Part shown: positions 39,590 to 51,760 of the stretch, piece by piece
Position numbering within the stretch: position 1 is the stretch's first letter
Layout: each line of letters starts with the position of its first letter
DNA from: Agelaius tricolor
Lineage: Eukaryota > Chordata > Aves > Passeriformes > Icteridae
Assembly (NCBI GenBank): GCA_023055355.1
Contig: JALJCS010000004.1
Span: forward strand, 33,529,244 to 33,593,243
Direction of reading: 5' to 3'
DNA length: 64,000 nucleotides
Translations under genes and position numbers: made by a program
The notes under the pieces: model-generated
The model's database searches: none
Seen by the model: only the letters and a program-made list of their open reading frames with translations
What the model was told of the DNA's origin: nothing

Positions 39590-40700
39590 TGCATACATGT
39601 GCTTTTCTTTTTTCATTTGTCTTTGTTACATTTCACAAAGAAATCCATTTGCATTTAGTCTTAAGCATGGTACTTACTGCGCTTGCTACAAAAGCATTTG
39701 AAATTCACAATAAAAGCACATTAAACCAATCAGGAAAACAAAGAATATGAACCCTGTAGAAAATTTATTGGAGGCATATTTTTAGTCTGCAAGCGTGTCA
39801 GATTATACCCACAGGCATTACCCCTGTGTAAAAGGGAACTATCGAGCACAAAAGCAGACAGGAAAAACAACAAAAAAAAGGTGACAGAGAAGTTTGTGCT
39901 GTCAGATCTGCATCCTTCACATATTTCACAGGAGGTATTCTCTTCACCTTTTATGAGTTTAGGCAGTGGTGGATACAGGGTTGTTGGCTGCTCCAGGGAT
40001 GTCCTGGGGGAGGCATCTCCTGATGGATGCTGCTTGACTACAGCCAGAGGTTAAAAGTGCAGGAAAGAGTGTGAGAATCAAAGGATATAGCCAGGCCTAT
40101 TTGCTTTGAGGAAAAATGATTTGACTGTTTTAGGGTTTCCTTTCCAGCACAATTAGTGGAGCTGCTTCATTAGCAGAAGTGTGTGGTGGGAATACAACGA
40201 CCCTGGTGGGAACACAGCCTTCCTGAATGCCTGGGAGGCCTGCCACTAGCTTTATCTGAATTTCACTTCATGTGCTTGTAGTCTCTTGATACAGAACATG
40301 AATAATAAGGATGGGAATGGAGTATACATAATGACATATTGCCGAAAAGGGGCAGAATTTTATTAAAAGCAATCCACTTTTGGCAGGAGAAGAGTTACCA
40401 TGGAATTTAAAACGGGAAGTTGTGTAATTAACTGCACATTTCAGGGCAATATTACGCTAAATACAATAAAATACAGCATGAAATAAATGGCCCAAATTTT
40501 CAGGATATAAATGGTTGGAAACCCAATTTGCTCCATAGCCTCAATGGAAAAAGGTACCTTCATATTATCTCAAATGACTGCTATATGCTCTGTCCATGCA
40601 GCATTTGCAGAAAATAAAACTTGCCCTGCTAGGCACAGCTTCACTTTCATCTGTACTTTGAAGGACATAATTTGTTTTGTCTTTATTTAGGCTTTACTAA
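39590..40700. promoter_or_regulatory. Candidate conserved non-coding cluster
   Basis: About 1.1 kb of unique sequence without long open frames on either strand. It carries homeodomain, POU and forkhead-like strings (CATTTGCATTTAG near 39647, TAATTAACTGCAC near 40425, CACAATTAGTGG near 40148) and isolated CpGs in AT-rich DNA. The absence of frames and the lack of repeats make it different from the flanks. Regulatory function is inference. Confidence 0.28.
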
Positions 40701-40727
40701 GTATTTTAGATTTAAGGACTGAAACAG

Positions 40728-40777
40728 AAGAGTAACTCTAAAAACAACTAGTTTTAGTTGTTTTTAGAGTTACTCTT
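40728..40777. repeat. Perfect 23-bp inverted repeat, 4-nt loop
   Basis: The arms at 40728-40750 and 40755-40777 are exact reverse complements; the core of the arm reads GAGTAACTCTAAAAACAACT, and the loop is GTTT (40751-40754). A T-run follows the right arm. Chance formation is negligible (about 4 to the minus 23 per site). It could be a fold-back duplication made during replication or repair, a short palindromic transposon relic or an RNA hairpin. The loop is too short for a normal microRNA precursor. No flanking target-site duplication is evident. Confidence 0.97.
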
Positions 40778-41253
40778 TTTTAGAGACAAAGACATCCTTA
40801 GAGAGAATGAGCATGACTCTGACACTGTTTAAACATGATCTATCATCTCTTGAACTCTGTGCATGGACATATTTTTGCTTGCATTTCCTGTCCACACTGC
40901 TTCTGTACAGAGTTAGCAGGGTCTACATGTGTGTGTGAACATGATCAACATTCAGTTTGTATATGTTAAATAATATCTCCTGTGTATACAAAGGGTAACT
41001 ACATTGAAGTGGAACTGTCTGGGGAGATCATGCTCAAAACTGTGTCCACTCAGTTATGAAGAGAGTTGAGATACCACAGTCAGCCCCCGTGGAACTTTTT
41101 TTGCGCATTATATTTACCCAGGACTGCTTTGATGGAAGGTGCACTAGAAATAATTCTAGGCATATGAATATGCATGTGTCTGTATTTGCAAATATTTGGA
41201 TCTACCACGGATATAAATAATCTTGCATTATGTACATTTTGTAAGGATGACAG

Positions 41254-41281
41254 TTCCTTTATGTTCTCCAACATAAAGGAA
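41254..41281. repeat. Perfect 12-bp hairpin, 4-nt loop
   Basis: TTCCTTTATGTT, loop CTCC, AACATAAAGGAA. It lies about 480 bp downstream of the 23-bp fold-back, also with a 4-nt loop. Perfect stems of this length and loop size are not expected by chance in 64 kb. Confidence 0.93.
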
Positions 41282-44200
41282 ATTTCTCTCCCAACTGTAA
41301 CACTGAACTTACTAATGTGTTTTGCACAGTATACAGAATTCCTTCACACAGATTGCTGGTGAGCTACCATCCTTGCTTTCTGTTCGCCTTAGGGAAAAGT
41401 TACTCCTATAGCTGTAATTATTAGAGGTTATAATTGCTCCATAGGGTATGAAAAATTGCAGTGGTGAGGCTGGGCATTGAAAGGTTACAGAGAGGATGTA
41501 GATAAGGAAATCTGAGAGGACAGCAAAGGGAGGGATTGGCACTCATAAAAGGGCAGGCTTGGCTGCTATTTGACTACAATCTGCAGTCCTCTTTAGTTTC
41601 CATGTGAAAGGATACTAGTATAAATAAAACTGGAGAAGGCATGATTTGTTTGTTATTTAGCCCTCCCCTACACAAGCTCACATATGCTAGGTGTTTGAAC
41701 AGAGGTTCTAAGCCAGCCACCCTTCCCTGGAGAGCGTGGGAGGAGCAGGAAGCTGTGCTCAAGGGACACTGAACCTCGGCTCCCCCCTCCCTAGAGCAGC
41801 TGGCCAGGATCAGCTCTGCCCACAGGAATACCATGTGCATGGCAATTGACACAAGTAGTGTCAAGGTTTGTGCTAATCCAGTTTGCATGGGCTGAAATGT
41901 TGAGGGTTTATTTAATGGTATCGGCTTGTTGGATGGGCACGAAAAGAGTGGCCAGTAACTTCCAGCTGCTGCAGGGAGTGGCAACCAGCAGGCAGAAATG
42001 CAAACAGAGGTCAGGTTGTAAAAAGATGTGAGACTACAGATGGGATGTACAGCCCTGAGGAATTTAAAGCTCTTGAAAAACATTTGTTAAAATAACATAT
42101 CAAAAGGCCCAGATGTCACAAGGCTAATGTTCAGGCTGCTTAAAAAGTTTTCAAAAGGCAGGAAGAGAATACTCTGACTTCTGTGAACAGCCAATACACA
42201 GCATTTAGAGCCAGTCATTGGCAGTTATGGCAGACAGAGCATGAACTCCAGAAAAAATGGGGTCTGGCCCATGATAAAGTGTTCTATCCCCTAGGAGTGA
42301 ATGACTAGAACAAATGTAGAAGCATAATGATTTTCACAAAGCCCCAAGCAAATTCTTTTAAGGGTAGGTAGTGGGAGAGAGAGGAGTTAAAAAATAAATT
42401 TGTCTTACTTATCTTTTTCTTGAAAGTGGCTATGTCTGAAATTTGAAACCCAGACACTCAAGGATATTACTGTGATATTCCCTTTTGCAGCAGAAGGTAG
42501 AAGCCTTATACAGGTAGGATTGTGTGCATGCAGTATCCAGCCTGTTCTCTATGCTCAAGAGATATGCTTTGGCTACACAATAGAAAAACAGTCAAGCTGT
42601 ACAAGAAGACCTTTTAAATTTCACTGAACACTGTATACTGTTGCTTTCAGTGTCCTGGATAGAGTTTTTATCTGAGCTACATAGTGAAGCAGAGCTTGTT
42701 TCATCTCTTGTCTTTCACACTGATTATAGTGGAAAGGGCAGTGGATGGCCAGTAGCTTTGCTCTCCTGCTCTCCTGGGGTCACATTCTTCTCCTGGCTCC
42801 CAAAATCACAGCTGGTAAGGACTGAGACTGAGCAGGAAATTGTGAATTCAGCAATGAAAGCTCTTTCACTGCAAGCATTTCTTGGGCTTCTCTTTGACTC
42901 CTGCTGGAGTTCATGTGTTCAAAGGGATAGTGTCTGTAAATTAGAAAATGCATAAGGCTCATTCAGTTACTCCTAGTCACTCCAGTTTCTACAGCCACAC
43001 AAAACAACTGCAGAAACCATGCTGGCTGACAGAAAACTTGGTGAGTGAAGGGAAAATGAAAAGTCACCTGGATTTCTATTAAAAAAAGATGAGTTACGCC
43101 AGCAGCCTGCTTTGGCTCTGTTCTTAGTAAGACCCATCTGTTCTGAGGAAGCTGAGAACATTTCAAATAAAAGCATTTGTAATTTCAAAAACCCCTTTAC
43201 ACTTTTAGGGCAAAATGTCAGATCTTACTTCAACAGATCTCTGTCCCCAGAGTCAGAACTTGAGTCTACCTAAAGGACATAAGTCATCTCATAACAAATG
43301 CCCATAACTCAGCAATTTCCACCCAGAACAATTGATTAGAAACAATTGGATCCAGGTGGAATGGGCAGACCACTTGTTATTTCCCTCTTCCATTACTTTT
43401 AACTTATTTAATCTCTTCTAGAAGATAAAATATTGTTTGGTACCTAAGCAAACTTTCATCTACAGATGGTAGTTAGATTTGGAAATAGATGATATATGAT
43501 ATGGTCCATATTTAAGGTGACAGTGCCTGAAAACTAATCAAAGAGACACAGGTTTGTGTTCTGAAGTTATGTTAACATCATTTATGGTGTTATATTTCTA
43601 ACAGCAACAGGATCTTGGATGCCATTTAAGCAGTTATATTCTATCTAGTCATAGCATAGTAGTCTCAACACTCATGATAGTATGCCAAGAAATACTTCTG
43701 TTTAGTTTGCAGGAGTAAGTTCAGTAGAAGGTTGCTCCAAAGTTTTCCATCAGAACATAAAGAGTAATGTCTTATTTTTCATTTACGTTCATTTTCTTCC
43801 TTAGGAAAAGAAGAGAGGAATCAGCAAGAGAAAGTTGTAAAAAAGATAAAGAAAGTGTTTTATAAAAAGAGAAAGGTGAGAAAATTAGAAATTACTGAAC
43901 ACGCTTACAGGCCATTCCCCCTGGAGTCTCAGAATGGCATCACTGGAGCCCACTCCATGCTGACACTACTGAGGGCTACAGCAGTGAAAATCTACAGCTG
44001 AACCTTCAATGTGGGAAGCAGCCTTTAACACTAAGAGAAATTGAAACAGATGAGCTAAAACAAGCTGAAGGCTTTCTGGTAAAAACACTAGGTGTAGGTA
44101 CATGAATGAGTCATTTCAGGGTGAATTAGAAGGTGCGCTTCCAACGCATCTACTGATCATCTGTAATTGCTTGCGTTACTAGCTCTTATTCTTCATACAC

Positions 44201-46684
44201 AAGGGAGGCATGCTGCTCTTCTACTGAAAGATACAACCTTCAATTATCTGTCTTTCACTGTGGGTAAAACCCCCCACACTGGCAGTTAGGGAGGGCTGTT
44301 CTGATGCTCTGTTCATGCAGTCTCTTTTTACCCCACAACTTGTTCAAATGTCTGTAGCCACAAACTAGCCATATCCTGTGTGCTGATATTCTAGATATTC
44401 TTGTCTTGTATACTGCAAAGTTACCGTACACAGCATCTTCTGCCCTCTCAAGTTGTCCTGAATGGCCTAATCCATTAACAGTGTCTTAACAGAACACTGA
44501 ATTCCTGGGGGTGCTCATTAAAGCAGCCACTTCATAAATAGTATCCCACTAGGCACTGCAAGGCAATGACCATTTCCCACAAATTTATTTCAGCTTCCCC
44601 AAAGGACAGAAGCTGGAGTCTGTTGAACAGAAAAATATTCTTTCTCAACAGGCCAAGGTCTTCCATGGCCTGTGAGAGAGAATGAGGTGGGACCCTCTCA
44701 GGCTTCATCCTTTATCTTTCTGCTAAGTGATGCTGGCTGGCAGGGAAGCAGCATGAGAGCAATTGCCTACCACAAGACAGTACGCAGCTTCTGTATGTTC
44801 CCATATTCTTTCACTGATATAGGTTTTGTTCAGTTTTTTCCTATCTGGTTTTCTCACAGAGTTATGCTTGTAGTATGCTACCACATATGGGACGTGAGAT
44901 GAACTCATTACATCAACACAGAAGACTTGAAATGGACTGATGTGAAACCCAAACATTGGTAGTGAGAAACTTTGATCGAGAAATATGTCAAGTATTAGTC
45001 TCCCTCCTCAACGTGCACTATAAAAGCCCAGCAGGTCCTAGAAACAACATCAGTCATGAGACAGCAAATTTATTTTTCTTTAAGTAGAGAACAATGATTA
45101 GAGTGGCAAAGCATCTTCCTAAAAGATTAAACATTGTTCTTGGCAAACAACATGTTCCTCTATGTACTGCCTGCCCAATCATGAAATCTTTATCTCAGGC
45201 CCTGCCCAAGCCACTCCTGAAAACTTATCTCAGGACTGTACAATTATCTGTACATTAATACTATGAAATCCCAAAGAAAATTACTATGAACTTTTCAAAA
45301 TGCACCCACTCTGCTTTTCAGAGAGTGACAGGACCTCTGTTCCATTGAAAAGACTCTCCAAGAAGTCAGGATCTGGCAGTTTTGGAGAGTAAAATGTATG
45401 AACTTCTCACTGTAGTCCTGAACTTAAACACTGTCATTGGTCTGTAGACCTATCTGAAGCATCAAACTTCTCAAATTCAAGTTTCTTGTGGCCTGACCCC
45501 TTTGTAAGTCAGCTACCTCAGCTGAGATAGATAGTGTATCTACACTGACTCCTTGTCAGCTTAGAAAAGGTTTCCTTTTCCTTCTGAACAAAAGTCAATT
45601 CTCATCTTACAATGTTGCATTGCTGAAAAAATGAACTTTCTGGGAAGTGCTTTCTATTTCAGGTGAAGATGTCAGGCTCATTGTCAACTCTTCCAAGTCT
45701 GTGAATCTGTCTGGTTTAGTGGTATCGTTAAATGAGAAGATCTCTGAGGAGCTGAGCCTCTGGCTCAGGAGATCCAAACCCCCCAGCTTGTTATTACACC
45801 AAAACTCTGTGAAGACTGTACTGCACCCTGTTTTCCATTGTAGGAGGACAGAGATTTTTGCTTAACTACTGCTTCCAGGAAAGTCTTTCAGCACCATCTA
45901 ACTACATTAATGTGTCTGTGACAGAGTTCCTAAAGTCATAGAATATGCTGTATGGACAAAAGGACATTTAAAAAAAGTACTAAATTCCCACCTGAAATGT
46001 AAAGGAACTTCAGTATCGCACTGAGATTTAGGGCTACTACAAAAGCTGGAAAATGGAAACCACAGTTCCTGTTTCTCCTGCTGTGGTGTTGTTTTGTCAG
46101 GACTGCTTAAGAGAATAAAATACAGAACTTAAAACTCATATTTCATACAAAACCATACCATTGCTTATCACTCTGCATTTCAACATATTGTCTTACCTGA
46201 GTGTGAAGGACTGGGTACGTAGTCCAGGAAGGTATCCTCTAAGCCTATGGAAAGATAAGATTATCCAGATATATGAATGAACTATTTGCCAAGAAGCAAA
46301 GTCTTTTAAAGTGATGGATGGTAGGATTCAAAAAAGGCACACATATAGATTAAAGTGCTAGATTTTTTCCACATGAACTGTAAGGAAACATTGTTTGTTC
46401 TTCATATTTTGAAAGAAATTGACTTTTTGCAGAGATTTAGGAGCATGTGATATTTATGGGTCTCCCAGTGATCATGCAGAGTTTGACTGAGACAAAATCA
46501 TGCTATCAACTTGAGCAATTCACTTTGGATTAACTACAATTCCCACTGCAAATGCAAATGGAAGTCCTGGATTGCCTCCTTTCCTATCAGTATGAATGCA
46601 TATCATATTCAGCAAGATTGAAGAGACTGTTTTATAAAAATCTATGTAGGACTCACTGCATGAGGTGAAGAGTCATGATTTTAC

Positions 46685-46812
46685 TGTGTTGTTTTCGTGG
46701 GGTTTTTTGTTTCTTTGTGGGGTTTTTTGTGTTGTTAGGATTTTTGGGGGTTTTTTTTGGTGGTGGGTTTTTGTTTTTGTTTTTTGTTTGTTTGTTTGTT
46801 TGGATTTTTTGG
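46685..46812. repeat. T/G-rich low-complexity tract
   Basis: On the plus strand this is almost only T and G. GTGGGGTTTTTTGT is repeated at 46697-46710 and 46717-46730 with a 20-bp period, then come a GGGGG run, GGTGGTGGG and a (GTTT)n stretch ending near 46802. The Lys/Asn/Pro-rich minus frame across it is a compositional artefact. Several G runs give modest quadruplex potential. Confidence 0.88.
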
Positions 46813-46912
46813 TAAAATCTGGATTTCATTATGGACAGTGAATAAAATTTCAAAGTGGCTCAGATACCAGTTTTCAGCTTTATAACAGAGTACCCAAACC
46901 AATGTGGTAGTT

Positions 46913-46927
46913 AAAAAAAAAAAAAAA
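46913..46927. repeat. A15 homopolymer
   Basis: Fifteen A residues about 100 bp after the T/G-rich tract. No retroelement body is recognisable. Confidence 0.85.
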
Positions 46928-49199
46928 GAAGTACGTTATTAATCTTGGAATTTGAAATATTTTGGGTCTTTTTAACCCAAATCACCAAAGCTTGAATCAA
47001 TATAACGCAGATGTTAAAGAACAGCAGAGTCTTTGGACACAGTAAACCTGTAAATGATATGATTAAAGATATATCAGATTACAACACAGGGGAGAAAAAA
47101 CTACCTGCATTCAGGAAATGTTTCTTCAGACTCAGAAACAGTGCCATTAACCTTAAAATATATAGATCATTTCATACCACAACTACTGGTTATGATCAGC
47201 AAGTGTCAACACATAAATCAATGAAAAAGAAGTGGTAAGTATTTTCAAATATCTGTTTAATCTCTTCAAGAAATTTCAGTCTCATTTTGAAATAATGACT
47301 AAAAAGTGGAAAACTCTTATCTGAACTTCATCTCAACTTTCTGGCCTCAGTAAAAGAACACTCTATTGTGAAGTGGTCACCCATTACAATTAATTGTTTG
47401 AACTCAAACAGAAAATCTGAAACATTGAAATACTGAATAGGAACTGAGATGGTTGGTTCTCTTCTGAGTCTAAAAAAGCCAGGGATGGTATAGCAATAGT
47501 CTCCTAAACTGCAATATTTCCATAGACATCTCTAGATGCCCATCTCCTTCATGGCAAGGACATGTGCTGTTGACAGCAGTCTATTTCTAAGCAAGATGTA
47601 ACCAACATCTTTGAGGGATATCTTGTCCCTGAAGAAATGGAGAACAATTTGCCATGCATAAATATGAAATTCAAAATAATCATAAATCTGAAGCTAACCA
47701 TCAAGTATTTATGTTACTGTGATAATTTCAGCATCTTTTTCTCAATTTAAGCGAATGTAGCATTAAAACTGTGAAATAATGTGGAACTAAGAATCTTTGT
47801 TGATGATGTAGAAACTCAGATTTTGGAAGGTCAAAGTTGTTATTTTTTTTAAAGGCCAGGAGGGTGTTTTTTTCACATAAAGCATTTCATGTCAAGGACA
47901 CTACACTTTCCAAGTCTTTACAGAGTAAAATCTGTCTTGTCTTGTAGGATTGAATTACTTAAACAGTATGTTTTGGAACTGAAGGCAGCAGTAATACAAT
48001 AGTGTGACATTATGTTGATCTCTGTATCCAGCATATAAGATTATTTTTTCTAATCTGATATTTTTAATGTAAAAGTCAGAAAGTCTGATGATATATACCA
48101 AGATTTAATTAGATTCAACCTAAATTGTGCTGTATGTTACACATTGAAGTAAAATTCATGAGAATATGGTGAGAGTAGAAAAGCCATTTTGTTGAACTGT
48201 TCTTTAAATGTCTGTTCTGAAAGAAGCTCCTGCTATCAGTGAGGCAGCAGTTAGGGCACTCAACTTCTTTATACATAAGAAAGTAGCTCTTTATACAGAG
48301 CAAAACTATTGCAACAGAGTAGGTGAGGTCCCTGGTGGCCCAAGGCATGGAGTCCTGACTGACAGAAGACTTGGACACTGGTCCTGAGCGGATCCTTTCA
48401 CTCAGAGATCTCTTGCACTCCAGCTGGAGAGCAGAATCTGAAGCTTGAAGTGTGAAAAAAAGGGTTAAATTTAATCATAAAGGAACTTCATCTGTCTTAG
48501 GGTTTTCTCAGTAATACAGTGACTAATTCAAGTGTACATCAATTATACTGATTTTCTACTTCCATCCATTTTCTAACCAACTTGTTTGATAAACTAATCC
48601 AACACAAATTTTATATACAGCAAATTCTTTTAATTTACATTAGATTAGTAAGAATGCAAGACAATATAAAGCATGACGCAATATTTTTTATAGTACTTCT
48701 TACAAGTCCTCTTGAATTTAATGAAAGTCTAGTAGGCCATGTATTTGCATATGTAGATAGCATGGAGGTATCAAGGGAGTCTGCTAGTCACACTGACTGA
48801 CCCAGAGAGGACTGAAAACACAGGATAAAACCAGAAAAGCAGGAAGTGGCACACAGGAGAAATGGCTAATTTGGTCAAGGTCCTTACCTGTCCTTGTTCC
48901 CTTTCCTTTTATTTTTAACATCTGAAAACTCATCAGTCACAAGCATTACTTCTAATTCTGTACATGGAAAAGCTTACAAGACATTGAATGGCAATTAAGA
49001 TTATGTAGAGGTGTAAGAGCTTTGTTTGTTGCTTCCATTTGAATACTTCAGTTCACAGAAATTAAAAAATGCATGTGCCTGGTTTATTTGCGTATTATTT
49101 ATACCACAGTGATGTTAGGATCTGGACTCAGTGTAAACAGAAGCTGTCGTATGCTTTTGTCAAACAATCATTTCTCCAAACAAGTGTAAGTATAAATAA

Positions 49200-49800
49200 G
49201 TAGCACAGTGCATTTTTCATATCTTGATATCTTTTATTTCTTTTGCAGTAAGCTGCTTATACACAGCTTGTATAAAAACAGAACAATTTTCCAGGAGTAG
49301 TGTAAACAGTTTTGAATAAATGACTCAATTTAATATGGCTTACAAATAGTTTGTGGACAGCGAGTAAGGTGAAGTACACTTTCATGGAGTCCTTTTTACT
49401 TTCAGCTTCTTTCCATGGGGACTTGCATGGCTGCTGTCAGAAATTCAGCACCAGGTGTTAATTTGTCATTACCATAAATTGCTTTGAAGATGTTGTTTTC
49501 AAAGATCCTACACCATCACACTTATTGTATTTGCTATTTTTAGTAAACTGACTAAATTTTACTTGCAGTGAGCTTCAAGCTGTGATTTATGTTATCGTCA
49601 GATGTAGGAAACCAATTGCCTGAAAGTGAGTTATCTAAACCCGAAGTGTTGTAAATTCCAAGCGAACACTTGCAATTGTTTTCTTTTTCTCAGCTGCACA
49701 AACCTATTATTCCCGTGGCACACAGATAATTTGTAATGGGCTGCTAGATGTATTTGTTAATGCATTCACTGTCAACTTAAGCAATGTTCTTCAGCAAATC
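49200..49800. promoter_or_regulatory. Candidate conserved non-coding block
   Basis: About 600 bp with very few frames, a perfect MEF2-type string CTATTTTTAG at 49534-49543, several TAAT and TTTGTT cores, and isolated CpGs (near 49371, 49595, 49641, 49663, 49715). It resembles ancient regulatory sequence by texture; not demonstrable without alignment. Confidence 0.25.
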
Positions 49801-51572
49801 CAATACATGAAAGACTGAAAATAAACAGAAAAGGTCTTCAATAGTATTGACTTGGGTCTCATATAACAATAATTTGGGTACTTTGGTGTGGAAACAAGTG
49901 TTTTGTTACAGAAGCTGATTGTTCCCTGCTGTACTGCATACTAGCAATTTCTTTCAGATGTGTTCTCATTTGAACATTCTCCTCAATCACATTGCAGCTC
50001 CACAGAGCCCATATTTCCTCCTGAAAGGCATCTATCTCTCTTTGACTCCCTGTCATGCATTAGGTATCAGGAAAGTAGCTAAAATCATGTGGTTTACTCA
50101 TGCTCATAATGATGTGCCCAAAGTGTGTCAGCTGGTACCATCTGCAGTGCCTGGAGCTGTGTCTGGGAGACTGTGACAACTCAATTGCAGGCTGGAGGTT
50201 TTGAAAAACAGGCAATAATTACTGTTCCTGCTTAGGCAAGAGGTCTCCTTTGTGCAGCACTGGGGAGGCCACATCTGTTACAGCGATTACTGAGTCTCTG
50301 CCGATCATCAACATTACAATCAAAATAGTCATCAATCTGGATAAAAATCACCATTTCTTTTCAGTTCCAGCCTGCTGATCTGATCCAGTTGTAGCTAATA
50401 AATTGATGCTCTGTCACCATTTTCTTTTGTGTGCTTTTCTTCTCACTCTTATTGTTTTTGCAAACCACGCAGGATCCTGCCACAAACAAGTCTTTGGCAG
50501 TAAAATAAAAAGGCAAGAAAGAAAGCTGCAGTTACTCTTGAGGAGAGGAACTGGATATTTTAGAAGAACACTGAATTCTGAAGTCCTAGTTCAAGAATTT
50601 TCAATAAAGCCACTGCCTTCATCTAAGCCTTGTTTTTAGTTATCTTGGATAAGATCCTGAGTCTCAATTATCTGGATGATAATTGCTAGTTTGCATTTTT
50701 AGAAAAACTATAGTTTGTTATCTAACATAAAATTGAGAAAAGTATTGCAGGATATTTTCTCATATGAAATGCATGTCATTTGACTGTGAAAATTTAAAGC
50801 TCATTTTAGTCAGCTTCTTTTTAGCATAACCTAAGACCTAACTGACCATTCATAACTCTTCTGGGATCTTTCTTAGCAGTAAGCATGTGGTTTGACACAC
50901 CATGACACTCTTCATGCTTTTTGTCCACCACTGATATGTGGAAACTTGATACTGTGATTGCTATAAGACAATCCTCAAATACTCTTCCTGTGAAAATTTA
51001 AATATTGGATATGATATAGATTTCTACCCAGATGGTTCAGCTAGCCCTTCATTCTGTGTTAAACCTACCAGAAATAACATGACAAAGCTGGGTTTCCAAT
51101 CAGCAGAAATGAAATTTGAGCTTGAGACTGTGAAAGAAGATGCATTTTGAAATGGCCAGTGATGGAAAACATGCAAGAGAACTTCTTACATTATATAATT
51201 CTGCATTGCCATGAAACTGGTAATCCCTGAAGGAAAATCTTCAGTGCCATATCAGATATCTTAAGACAATGGTTGCTGCAATGTTCCAAGCTTTGCTTTC
51301 TTCACACAGTCTAACAACAGACATAACAACAGATAAATATCAAGACAAATTTGTTAATATTGCATTATTGGCAGACAAGAAAAGATCACCTTTCATTGGA
51401 ATGCTTAGCTCCTGCCAATCACCAACGAGTAGATAGCTAACTCTGTTTGAGAACTTGCTGCTAATGGGAAAAAAAAGTATTTTGTGCAAAACCAGAATTA
51501 ATCTGAAGGTATTTGAAAAGATTTAGTTTCTGTTCTGATAGTCCTTCAAAAATAAGCTCTGATGACAGAATT

Positions 51573-51588
51573 TGAGCAATATTGCTCA
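51573..51588. repeat. 16-nt perfect palindrome beside a TATA-like string
   Basis: TGAGCAAT followed by ATTGCTCA, then TATAAAG at 51589-51595. The half-site ATTGC is C/EBP- or Maf-like, but no exact consensus is met. No transcript or gene is seen downstream. Confidence 0.85.
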
Positions 51589-51649
51589 TATAAAGGCAGC
51601 AGCTTTTTATTTTTACATTGCCCTTTGCATGTTTCCTCGCTTTGGGAAA

Positions 51650-51760
51650 ATAAGCACAGAGAATCTGGTAAGTATTATTAGTCTAACTTAGATATACAGA
51701 AGCAAATTCATACAAAGGGGGAGCAGCTTACCTAAGGCCACACGTAAGATGATCAGACAC
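51650..51760 (-). mobile_element. Possible ancient MIR-type SINE relic
   Basis: The plus strand reads AAGCACAGAGAATCTGGTAAGT and, further on, CAGCTTACCTAAGGCCACAC. These resemble the reverse complement of the MIR SINE tRNA-derived part (the 'gcacagagaggttaagt..acttgcccaaggtcacac' stretch), with an extra AT-rich segment between them. MIR-like copies survive in bird genomes as highly diverged relics. The match is short, so the call is tentative. Confidence 0.35.

Larger units (their letters stand above)
40778..49199. other. Single-copy non-coding block
   Basis: About 8.4 kb without a recognised gene. It contains the longest non-repeat frame of the window (41574-42083, minus, 169 codons), which has Met but no domain, signal or family resemblance I can name, and which is partly overlapped by a plus frame. 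It also holds the 12-bp hairpin at 41254-41281, a T/G-rich tract (46685-46812), an A15 run (46913-46927) and two splice-like segments (43805-43875 plus, 46197-46244 minus) discussed in the findings. Confidence 0.5.

Noticed and set aside
41574..42083. Minus-strand 169-codon open frame, the longest outside repeats
   Set aside because: No recognisable domain, motif or family resemblance; one such frame is expected by chance in 64 kb read in six frames; no splice or promoter context.
46653..46853. Lys/Asn/Pro-rich minus frame
   Set aside because: Antisense of the T/G-rich low-complexity tract.
47011..47238. 75-codon plus frame ending at a strong donor-like AGTG-gtaagtatt
   Set aside because: The upstream acceptor is poor (no pyrimidine tract), the peptide is unrecognised, and comparable donors occur elsewhere by chance.
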